Source of the DNA: Chitinophagaceae bacterium
GTDB taxonomy: Bacteria; Bacteroidota; Bacteroidia; Chitinophagales; Chitinophagaceae
Direction of reading: 5' to 3'
Length of the DNA: 6,925 nt
NCBI GenBank assembly: GCA_003132765.1
Contig: PKYU01000225.1
Location: 3,010 to 9,934, forward strand
The translations under genes and the position numbers were made by a program. Shown in pieces: positions 1 to 6,325 of this stretch; the stretch's first letter is position 1; each line of letters starts with the position of its first letter. The notes beneath the pieces are model-generated. The model saw nothing but the letters and a program-made list of their open reading frames with translations, was not told the DNA's origin and did no database searches.

Positions 1-942
1 AACTGCAGATGTATAATGTGTGATATATGGAAAGGCAATCATAATTTAAAGCAACTAACGGAAGATGATATTAGCGGCCTTTTGAATTCTTTACATCAAT
101 TGGGTACAAGACTGGTGCTTATGTCGGGGGGAGAAGCATTACTTAATCCTAACTTTTTCAGGTTTTGTGAAATATTGAAAGAGCAAAATATTAAAGTAAA
201 TTTACTATCAACCGGGTTAACGCTTAAAAAAAATGCTTCACAAATTGTAAAGTATGTGAATGAAGTAATCGTATCCCTTGATGGTGATGAACTAACGCAC
301 GACAGTATACGAAACATGCCCGGTGCATTTAATAAACTGCGTGAGGGCATTGTAGCAATCAGGTTGATAGATCCTTCTTATAAAATTACAGCAAGAACGG
401 TAATACACCGGCTCAATTACAGCAAGTGGCCTGCTATTATTGAAGCTGCAAAATTCATTGAATTAGACCAAATCAGTTTTCTTCCTGCTGATGTAAGCAG
501 CCATGCTTTCAACCGTGAGATGGCGTGGGATGAAAACAGGCAACACGAAATTCTTTTATCGTTTGAAGATTTATCCCAATTTAAAATAATACTTGAAAAA
601 TTGCTAACTGTGTATGCAAAAGAATTTGAAAATAATTTTATTGCGGAGTCCCGCGTTAAGACCTGGAATATTTACAAATATTATGCAGCGTATTATGGGC
701 TCTGTTCTTTCCCATATAAGAAATGTAATGCGCCCTGGGTTTCAACTGTAATAGAGGCTGACGGGACAGTACGTCCCTGTTTTTTTCATGAGCCCATGGG
801 AAACATCAGGTCAGAAAAGTTAGATATTATTTTAAACAACCGGCATGCAATTAATTTTAGAAAGAAACTCGATGTAAATGAAGATGAAACCTGCAGGAAG
901 TGTGTTTGTTACTTACAACTTGCACCAGGAAATAGTCTATAA
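1..942 (+). CDS. Radical SAM protein with SPASM-like C-terminal domain (5' partial)
   Basis: The reading frame is open from base 1, so the gene starts upstream. The ATG at 16 lies inside the iron-sulfur motif and is not the start. The first codons read NCRCIMCDIW: Cys4 and Cys7 fit the last two cysteines of the radical SAM CxxxCxxC cluster, whose first cysteine would be the codon just before the window. SGGE at residues 42-45 is the SAM-binding GGE motif, followed by a VSLDG strand as in this superfamily. The C-terminus has Cys242-x12-Gly-x4-Cys260, matching the start of a SPASM domain, then Cys298, Cys301 and Cys303. That is fewer cysteines than a full SPASM set, so it may hold one auxiliary 4Fe-4S cluster (inference). 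The family cleaves SAM to a 5'-deoxyadenosyl radical in the cytoplasm. The substrate is unknown. The next gene starts six bases downstream, so the two are probably co-transcribed. Family call is firm; function is open. Confidence 0.93.
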   Translation, partial: NCRCIMCDIWKGNHNLKQLTEDDISGLLNSLHQLGTRLVLMSGGEALLNPNFFRFCEILKEQNIKVNLLSTGLTLKKNASQIVKYVNEVIVSLDGDELTHDSIRNMPGAFNKLREGIVAIRLIDPSYKITARTVIHRLNYSKWPAIIEAAKFIELDQISFLPADVSSHAFNREMAWDENRQHEILLSFEDLSQFKIILEKLLTVYAKEFENNFIAESRVKTWNIYKYYAAYYGLCSFPYKKCNAPWVSTVIEADGTVRPCFFHEPMGNIRSEKLDIILNNRHAINFRKKLDVNEDETCRKCVCYLQLAPGNSL

Positions 943-948
943 AAGAAT

Positions 949-2412
949 ATGAATAATAAAGTACTGTTTTCTCATTCTTATTTTTTACGTTTCGATCCGA
1001 AGCAGTGGTCAACAGGGCGGCCGTATCCGCCACTTGGCACTTTGTATGCTGCATCGATGCTGCGAAAAAATGGTTATGATGTTACTCTTTTTGACACGAT
1101 GTTTGCCTATACGCCAAATGACGTTGTTGACTATCTTGAACGACAGCAGCCCGATTTTTTTTTAATTTATGATGATGGCTTTAATTACCTCACAAAGATG
1201 TGTCTCACCAATATGAGGGATGCTGCATTTAAAATGATTCAAATAGCAAAAGAAAAGGGATGTATGGTTATCGTATCCAGTTCTGATGCAACTGACTGCC
1301 ATGAAATGTATTTACAACAGGGAGCAGATTTTATAATACTGGGAGAAGCAGAACACACGCTTCTCGAAGTCCTCAGCGAGTTTAAAAAGGAACATCAAGA
1401 TTTTTCCACTATTCAGGGACTGGCATTTCTGCAAAATAACTCAGTGGTAAAAACCGCTAAAAGAAATGTGATGAAAGAACTGGATGATCTTCCTTTGCCT
1501 GCCTGGGATCTTATAGATATAGAGCCTTACAGGGAATCATGGATGAAAAAAGTTGGCTACTTTTCTTTGAATATGGCTACTACGAGAGGTTGCCCATTCA
1601 AATGCAATTGGTGTGCCAAGCCTATTTATGGAAACCGCTATAACACACGCTCTCCGGAGAACGTAGTTGCTGAATTAAAAATGCTGAAAGAAAAATTCAA
1701 CTTTGATCACATTTGGTTTTGCGATGACATTTTTGGATTGAAACCGGGCTGGGTAAAAGCATTTGCAGAGATCATTGAAAAAGAAAACCTGCACTTCAAG
1801 TTTAAGATGCAGGGAAGGGTTGATCTTTTATTACAAGAAAATGGTATTAAGGATCTTGCAAGGGCGGGTTGCGAAAATATTTGGATGGGGGCTGAAAGTG
1901 GTTCGCAAAAAATTCTCGATGCGATGGATAAAGGAACTACAGTACAACAGATTTACCAGGCAACCCGGTTATTAAAGAAAAATAATATCAAGCCTTCATT
2001 TTTTATACAGTTTGGTTATCCTGGTGAAACAAGGAACGATATTGAAAAGACTATTAAAATGATTCATGAATTGTTGCCTTACGAGATCGGTATCTCTGTC
2101 TCTTACCCCTTACCAGGCACGGTGTTTTATGAAAATGTAAAGTTCCAGTTAGAGGATAAAAGAAACTGGACCGATTCGGATGAAATGGCATTAATGTTTC
2201 GCAATACATATCATCCGGCTTTTTACAAACAATTGCATTCCTATGTTCACAAGAGTTATCGAATGCATTTGGCTTTTGAAAACTGGAAGCAATTATTGAT
2301 GCACCCGGTAAAAAGTAATTTAAGTACCATTAAGAAAGCTTTGTCTGGATTTTATTATGCTCCTGCATCTTTCATTGAAAAAAGGAAATTATACCAACTC
2401 GAAAAAGTATAA
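949..2412 (+). CDS. B12-binding-domain radical SAM protein
   Basis: The 487-residue product has the two-domain layout of cobalamin-type radical SAM enzymes. The N-terminal domain (about 1-180) is Rossmann-like, with PYPPLGTLYAASMLRKNGYD near residues 25-44 and the ILGEAEHTL signature around 130-138, as in B12-binding radical SAM proteins. The classical DxHxxG cobalamin motif is not visible, as is common in this class. The radical SAM core carries RGCPFKCNWC, with cluster ligands Cys215, Cys219 and Cys222, then WFCDDIFG and GAESGSQ strands. A C-terminal tail of about 100 residues follows (roughly 390-487). Relatives methylate unactivated carbons or rearrange lipids and cofactors; this substrate cannot be read from sequence. 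The ATG at 949 is six bases after the preceding stop, with an A-rich leader and no clear Shine-Dalgarno. Its stop overlaps the methyltransferase start by one base (TAATG), which suggests coupled translation. Confidence 0.93.
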   Translation: MNNKVLFSHSYFLRFDPKQWSTGRPYPPLGTLYAASMLRKNGYDVTLFDTMFAYTPNDVVDYLERQQPDFFLIYDDGFNYLTKMCLTNMRDAAFKMIQIAKEKGCMVIVSSSDATDCHEMYLQQGADFIILGEAEHTLLEVLSEFKKEHQDFSTIQGLAFLQNNSVVKTAKRNVMKELDDLPLPAWDLIDIEPYRESWMKKVGYFSLNMATTRGCPFKCNWCAKPIYGNRYNTRSPENVVAELKMLKEKFNFDHIWFCDDIFGLKPGWVKAFAEIIEKENLHFKFKMQGRVDLLLQENGIKDLARAGCENIWMGAESGSQKILDAMDKGTTVQQIYQATRLLKKNNIKPSFFIQFGYPGETRNDIEKTIKMIHELLPYEIGISVSYPLPGTVFYENVKFQLEDKRNWTDSDEMALMFRNTYHPAFYKQLHSYVHKSYRMHLAFENWKQLLMHPVKSNLSTIKKALSGFYYAPASFIEKRKLYQLEKV

Positions 2413-3233
2413 TGCATATCATTTATTCAAATACAAATGAACAGGCTGCTGCTAAAGCTTTCTCATCGCAGTCAATAATTTTTGATCAATTGTACGCGGA
2501 TAATAAAATTGTGCATTATAAGAGAGAAAGAGTAAGAGCGCATTTAAAAAAATATATCAAGGCTGGTGATTGCATTCTTGAATTGAACAGCGGCACAGGC
2601 CATGATGCCATATGGCTTGCCCAACAAAATTGCCTGGTTCATGCGACGGACATTGCCAGTGGTATGCTTGAAGTGTTGCAGGAAAAAATTATTGTAGAAG
2701 GCCTTGAAAGTTTTGTGACTTGTGAATTATGTTCGTTTACTGCCTTTGACCACCTTCAACAAAGAGGCCCTTATGATATGATCTTCTCCAATTTTGCCGG
2801 CTTAAATTGTACAGATAAGCTGGGGGAAGTGCTTGCTTCATTTTCTCCATTCCTAAAATCAAAAGGCATTCTTACACTGGTGCTTTTACCCAAATTTTGT
2901 CTTTGGGAGTTTTTACTATTTTTTAGAGGGAAATTCAAAACGGCAACAAGACGTTTCTTTAGCAGCAGAGGAAGAAGTGCCCGTGTGGAAAATACTTATT
3001 TTAAGTGTTGGTATTATAATCCATCTTTCATAACAGATAGGTTAAAAACCGGATTTAAATTATTGCATATAGAAGGCCTTTGCACTATTGTCCCACCATC
3101 ATACATAGAAACTTTTGGAGATAAATATCCCAATCTTTTCAACTTTTTAAAAGGTCAAGAAGACAGATGGAAAAGAAAATGGCCATGGAAATATATTGGG
3201 GATTATTATATCATCACTCTGCAAAAAAAATAA
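2412..3233 (+). CDS. Class I SAM-dependent methyltransferase
   Basis: This 273-residue protein has a Rossmann methyltransferase core. Motif I is ILELNSGTGHD at residues 55-65, with Asn where many relatives have the first glycine of E/DxGxGxG. The acidic residue that would bind the SAM ribose is Asp80 in HATDIASGML. The strand YDMIFSNFAGLN lies at 121-132. It should transfer a methyl group from SAM to an unidentified acceptor in the cytoplasm. After the core, residues 156-190 form a hydrophobic and then strongly basic stretch (LPKFCLWEFLLFFRGKFK, then an Arg/Lys-rich run). This could be an amphipathic helix or cap facing a lipid or membrane substrate (inference). The start at 2412 overlaps the previous stop by one base, and the N-terminal FDQLYADN and YKRERVR elements fit the family, so the start is sound. 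It is the last gene of the plus-strand run. Confidence 0.9.
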   Translation: MHIIYSNTNEQAAAKAFSSQSIIFDQLYADNKIVHYKRERVRAHLKKYIKAGDCILELNSGTGHDAIWLAQQNCLVHATDIASGMLEVLQEKIIVEGLESFVTCELCSFTAFDHLQQRGPYDMIFSNFAGLNCTDKLGEVLASFSPFLKSKGILTLVLLPKFCLWEFLLFFRGKFKTATRRFFSSRGRSARVENTYFKCWYYNPSFITDRLKTGFKLLHIEGLCTIVPPSYIETFGDKYPNLFNFLKGQEDRWKRKWPWKYIGDYYIITLQKK

Positions 3234-3273
3234 AATCAGTTTAAAAAAATGTTTAAGTAAGACTTGAAATATA
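3234..3273. other. Convergent intergenic gap of 40 bases
   Basis: This is the only place where the two transcription units meet tail to tail. It is almost entirely A and T and contains one short hairpin and an A7 run, described separately. No room for a gene and no strong intrinsic terminator for either strand is visible, so transcripts from both sides may run into each other. Confidence 0.8.
3243..3268 (-). terminator. Weak candidate terminator hairpin with U-run (minus strand)
   Basis: TTTAAGT at 3252-3258 and ACTTGAA at 3262-3268 can pair around a 3-base loop. Read on the minus strand, the hairpin is followed, after CA, by seven T residues (the A7 run at 3243-3249). That is the order expected of an intrinsic terminator ending the polysaccharide operon. 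The stem is AT-rich, and on the minus-strand RNA one position becomes a C-A mismatch. In plus-strand RNA the stem is better (one G-U pair), but no U-run follows it. It is at best a weak terminator. Confidence 0.25.
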
Positions 3274-4197
3274 TTAAAAAGTAATAGCGGCTGGCTGTAT
3301 CAATAGCAGAAGATCCTTCACTCTGTTTTCATATTGTTGCACTACCCTGGCCTGAAAATTTTTAGGATCGGGCTTGGAGAAATGCCTGTTTACCATCATG
3401 CTCACTTTTGCATTATGAGCATTGAGTTTACCATTAGCACTTTTCTTCTTCCAGCGTTTATCGGTTACCATCATTAGCCATTTATCAATCAAGTCTCCGG
3501 CTTTTGAATTGCATGTTTTCTCAAAGTATTGGCAGATTAAACTTTTTTTTATTTCCATGCCGGCATTTGATGCGGTCGCGTGAGCGGGAAAATAATCATT
3601 TGTCCAGGCATTAGCGTCTCTAAATTTTCTGAAATATTTTATCCCCTCCATAGGCAAAAGAGTAACTATCTCCATTGCGGTAAAAATATTTTTTTCAGGT
3701 ATTTCCAACCCCAATTCATCGACATAGTAATTCATGCAGAACCAATGTTGCTTGCCACTTATATAGGTAAGCTTTTTAAACAAGTGCATTACTGTACGGG
3801 CGATCCACAAACGATTGGCTTTCGTAATTATAAAAAAATCGATGTCGGTTTTTTCATCAGCATAATGTTTAGATAATGAACCAGACACAGCAACTGTTTC
3901 AACAAATGGAAAACGACTAATTAGCCTGGCAGCTTTTCTTGCGATAGCTAATTGTGCTACTGCCATGTGATTGCCTTTCCGTCTTTTATCGGCAAGGCTA
4001 AGATTGTTTTGCAAAGAGTAAAATTCATGTAATTTATAGACGAGCACAGCCTTTTCTAATTCATTCATTGTTTCATCAACATGCGATTGATCATATTGGT
4101 TACAGGTAAAGGAACGAATATCTTCTATAGTAAGCGGATAATTGAAATAATCAAAATAAGCCAGTGTTTTTAATATGTCTTGAGTAATAATATTCAA
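3274..4197 (-). CDS. Nucleotidyltransferase-fold protein with N-terminal winged-helix-like region
   Basis: The 307-residue product has a helical N-terminal region (about 1-65) containing ILKTLAYFDYFNYPLTIEDI, which looks like a small winged-helix-type domain. A nucleotidyltransferase (pol-beta superfamily) fold follows: Gly106-Ser107 in SGSLSKHYADE, then the acidic pair Asp118 and Asp120 in DIDFFIITKANRLW, the usual metal-binding GS...DxD pattern. Conserved-looking blocks FCMNYYVDE and NIFTAMEIVTLLPM come next. Proteins of this build occur in Bacteroidota polysaccharide clusters, but their substrate is not established; nucleotide transfer to a sugar, lipid or protein is possible. The start is probably TTG at 4197. 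An in-frame stop (that of the preceding gene) lies only two codons upstream, and the next ATG is residue 44, past the conserved N-terminus. No Shine-Dalgarno is visible, so expression may depend on coupling to the glycosyltransferase before it. Confidence 0.8.
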   Translation of the reverse strand: MNIITQDILKTLAYFDYFNYPLTIEDIRSFTCNQYDQSHVDETMNELEKAVLVYKLHEFYSLQNNLSLADKRRKGNHMAVAQLAIARKAARLISRFPFVETVAVSGSLSKHYADEKTDIDFFIITKANRLWIARTVMHLFKKLTYISGKQHWFCMNYYVDELGLEIPEKNIFTAMEIVTLLPMEGIKYFRKFRDANAWTNDYFPAHATASNAGMEIKKSLICQYFEKTCNSKAGDLIDKWLMMVTDKRWKKKSANGKLNAHNAKVSMMVNRHFSKPDPKNFQARVVQQYENRVKDLLLLIQPAAITF

Positions 4198-4203
4198 AGG
4201 AGT

Positions 4204-4992
4204 TTAATTATTTATGACTAGTTTAGCAGCTTTTTTATTTTGCTTTATAAGGCGCCTTAATTTTTGATATTTTAGAAAAGATTGGCTGGCCGTTAACCTT
4301 GCTATAATAAGACCATAATAACCGTCTAAAAATCCAAGCCGTAGAACATACCCGTGAACAAAAGACCATGAAGGACTTAGAATAATCTTAGACCAATGCT
4401 TTTTTATTCCCGCTTCAAATATGGAATAAGCGGCAATTGTGCTCAGTTCCTCATTTCTTTGCAAGTGCTCCACTATGGTATCATAAGCATAGTGTATAAT
4501 GTCGCCCTTTAGAAAATATGCTTTTGTGCCCTCCTTCAGTTTTACTTTATCATGAGGGTTCATTCCTCCCCACGATCCTACACGTTTATCAAATAGCCGC
4601 ACCTTTCTGTTGGGGTACCATAAGCCATGGTTGATAAATTTCCCGCAATATTTATTGTACCGGTTCATAAAATAGGCATGATGTTTAAAATTATTTTTCT
4701 TCTCACGAAGAATCGACTCAACCAGCTTTTCGCTCAACACTTCGTCGGCATCGAGACTTAAAACGTAGTTGTGTGTGGTGAGTCGCAATGCTTTATTCTT
4801 TTGATCTATGTAGCCTGAAAAAACACCTTGCTTTACAACCGCTTCTTTTTTTCGGGCAATTGCAATTGTGTTGTCTGTAGAGTAAGAATCCAGAACAACA
4901 ATTTCATCTGCCACATTCCTGAGAGATTCGATACACCGGGCAATATTATCCTCTTCGTTGCATGTAATGATCATAGCTGATAATTTTTCCAT
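4204..4992 (-). CDS. Family 2 glycosyltransferase, WaaE/KdtX-like
   Basis: The 262-residue GT-A enzyme transfers a sugar from a nucleotide-sugar donor at the cytoplasmic membrane face. It opens with KLSAMIITCNEEDNI (3-17) and has Asp35 in the donor-binding VLDSYSTDNT. The DxD-type metal motif is LDADE at 80-84. YCGKFINHGLWYPNRKVRLF (115-134) and WGGMNPHDKV (141-150) are hallmark blocks of the WaaE/KdtX-like group, known for adding a hexose to lipopolysaccharide core. The C-terminus contains the family's RLGFLDGYYGLIIA block. The frame is open five codons further to a TTG at 5007, but ATG at 4992 places the protein start where relatives start, so it is preferred. A 79-base gap separates it from the upstream ligase-family gene, and the nucleotidyltransferase follows six bases after its stop. 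Glycan and acceptor are not determinable from sequence. Confidence 0.92.
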   Translation of the reverse strand: MEKLSAMIITCNEEDNIARCIESLRNVADEIVVLDSYSTDNTIAIARKKEAVVKQGVFSGYIDQKNKALRLTTHNYVLSLDADEVLSEKLVESILREKKNNFKHHAYFMNRYNKYCGKFINHGLWYPNRKVRLFDKRVGSWGGMNPHDKVKLKEGTKAYFLKGDIIHYAYDTIVEHLQRNEELSTIAAYSIFEAGIKKHWSKIILSPSWSFVHGYVLRLGFLDGYYGLIIARLTASQSFLKYQKLRRLIKQNKKAAKLVINN

Positions 4993-5071
4993 AGAAGTAA
5001 CGTACAAATGTTTCGTTAGTAGATATTATAATAAACGACGGGAAATATTAACAGGTTGCCTCCATTGGCTA
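4993..5071 (-). other. 79-base intergenic gap inside the polysaccharide cluster
   Basis: This is the longest non-coding stretch in the window, lying between two codirectional genes. Elsewhere in the cluster the junctions overlap or are only six bases apart. The half next to the family 2 glycosyltransferase is very AT-rich and carries the candidate promoter listed separately. No good hairpin or small reading frame was found. Confidence 0.7.
5005..5035 (-). promoter_or_regulatory. Possible Bacteroidota-type promoter before the family 2 glycosyltransferase
   Basis: On the minus strand, TTTA (5035-5032), a 19-base spacer and AACATTTG (5012-5005) resemble the Bacteroidota consensus TTTG, about 19 bases, TAnnTTTG, with one mismatch in each element. 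Transcription would begin only a few bases before the ATG at 4992, an unusually short leader. Such matches are frequent in AT-rich DNA, so this is tentative. Confidence 0.2.
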
Positions 5072-6325
5072 TTAATTGCCTATATCCAGCTCCTCTATTG
5101 GAATAATTAATAAAAAGAATGAAAGGAAGAATGAATAATACAAAATACCCTTACTTACACCCAGTATATTTTCAGAAAAAGAAACAATAATGAGCACGGT
5201 TAGAAATGAAAACAATAAGAAATCTTTTCTTTTAATTGCAAGTCTTAGCCCATAGTAAAAAATATACAAGTATACCAGTAGCCCGACCAGGCCTGTATTT
5301 ATGAGAAAACTTAAGAATTGATTATGCGCATTCAGGCCCAGCAGGTAGGACCGGTAAAACTTATTTTCAAAATATTTTTCCTTTAGAACAAATTCCTCAG
5401 AACCGGTCCCATAACCTACAAGAGGAGACTTTTGTATAAGCTGCCATTCCAAATTCCATCTTGCCATACGCGATTCAGTTAGGTCACCCGGATCTCTGTA
5501 CTCAGTAAGATCATTTTCGAGGTCATAGATGTATCTTTTTTTTAAAGCATTAACCTGGGTAATAATAAAAAAGACAATTGCTGAGGCAGATAGGGCAGCA
5601 ACAAAAAAGATAATACTTTTTTTACCCTGCAAAAGAAAAAACGGAACGATAAAAATCATAATTATTAAAGCAGCAATAATAGCAGCCCTGGACGAAAGCT
5701 GTAACAAGCCAATAAAGAGGATGAGGGAATAGAGGATATATTTTTGACTTTTACGAACAGGGCCAGAGTAGAAGAGAAAAAGGAAAATGCAGATCGATAG
5801 GAGTACGTACATAGAAAAGTAGGTGGCGTGTAAACCAACAGGCTCTGTGAAATTTTGATTAATAAATGCTTTCTTTAAAATTGTTGCTAACGGTAAATGA
5901 AAATAATGAATAATCTTAAAAGCCTCCAAATACAAATACAATACGGTGACTGTACAAGTGAGCCCGAAGATCTCCAGCAACTTCCATTTATATTTTAAGA
6001 GGTCTGGATTGGATACAGAAAGAAAAATGGGAAATACCAGAACGGCCAGTTGCCGGAAACTGTCCTTCAGGCCTTCGGATTTATAGCAGCTATAAGTAAT
6101 AGCCAGGAAGCTTATAATAAATACAGATCCTGCAATCCATATGTTTTTATTCCTTAACCTTTTTAAGTTTTCAACTTTAAAATGAATAAGTGTGTGCAGG
6201 CAAAACACAATTAACAGCCATTCGCTGAAAAACCTGTCAAATGGCAACGCAATGAGAAAGGCGGCAATTATGTAATAGCTGATTTTATTTGCTATGTCGT
6301 CATTGATAACAAAGAATCTTTTCAT
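5072..6325 (-). CDS. O-antigen ligase / Wzy polymerase family membrane protein
   Basis: The 417-residue protein is polytopic, with about a dozen hydrophobic segments. A large hydrophilic loop lies at roughly 258-331, before the last three segments, which is the WaaL/Wzy (Wzy_C) topology. Supporting motifs, numbered from the ATG, are HATYFSMY near 166-173, SSRAA with Arg213, VGYGTG at 303-308 after a conserved-type loop start (RMARW...KSPL), and NAHNQFLSFLINTGLVG around 332-348 with His334. Such enzymes act on the periplasmic face of the inner membrane, either polymerising lipid-linked repeat units or transferring finished glycan to an acceptor; sequence alone does not separate the two. The frame extends to a TTG at 6352, but ATG at 6325 has a purine-rich AGGA just upstream and puts the hydrophobic start where expected. 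It overlaps the end of the upstream glycosyltransferase by 26 bases, indicating a shared transcript. Confidence 0.9.
   Translation of the reverse strand: MKRFFVINDDIANKISYYIIAAFLIALPFDRFFSEWLLIVFCLHTLIHFKVENLKRLRNKNIWIAGSVFIISFLAITYSCYKSEGLKDSFRQLAVLVFPIFLSVSNPDLLKYKWKLLEIFGLTCTVTVLYLYLEAFKIIHYFHLPLATILKKAFINQNFTEPVGLHATYFSMYVLLSICIFLFLFYSGPVRKSQKYILYSLILFIGLLQLSSRAAIIAALIIMIFIVPFFLLQGKKSIIFFVAALSASAIVFFIITQVNALKKRYIYDLENDLTEYRDPGDLTESRMARWNLEWQLIQKSPLVGYGTGSEEFVLKEKYFENKFYRSYLLGLNAHNQFLSFLINTGLVGLLVYLYIFYYGLRLAIKRKDFLLFSFLTVLIIVSFSENILGVSKGILYYSFFLSFFLLIIPIEELDIGN

Noticed and set aside
96..350. Minus-strand open frame of 84 codons
   Set aside because: It lies wholly opposite the radical SAM coding sequence, and its translation has no recognisable motif.
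857..1054. Minus-strand open frame of 65 codons across the junction of the first two plus-strand genes
   Set aside because: It overlaps two well-supported genes, including the conserved cysteine-rich end of the first. It shows no family features.
1155..1164. T9 run forming a T TTT TTA slippery heptamer in frame in the B12-type gene
   Set aside because: A -1 shift would reach a TGA after two codons and yield only a fragment. Similar homopolymers occur elsewhere in this AT-rich window (A8 at 226-233, T8 at 3543-3550), and no stimulatory structure was seen.
1763..1975. Plus-strand open frame of 70 codons in another frame
   Set aside because: It is contained in the radical SAM core of the B12-type gene and has only a low-complexity Lys/Arg-rich translation.
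1..3233. Peptide natural product (RiPP) cluster suggested by SPASM-type and B12-type radical SAM enzymes
   Set aside because: No precursor-peptide gene, leader-binding domain, protease or transporter lies in the window, and the gaps (6, -1 and 40 bases) leave no room for a small gene. A precursor outside the window cannot be excluded.
3580..3876. Plus-strand open frame of 98 codons
   Set aside because: It is antisense to the conserved nucleotidyltransferase core, including the DxD motif, and has no motif of its own.
4198..4202. AGGAG, a strong Shine-Dalgarno match
   Set aside because: It is on the plus strand, while both adjacent genes are on the minus strand, where it reads CTCCT and cannot serve as their ribosome binding site.
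5529..5732. Plus-strand open frame of 67 codons
   Set aside because: It is antisense to transmembrane segments of the ligase-family gene; its Lys/Ile/Ala-rich composition mirrors that hydrophobic coding.
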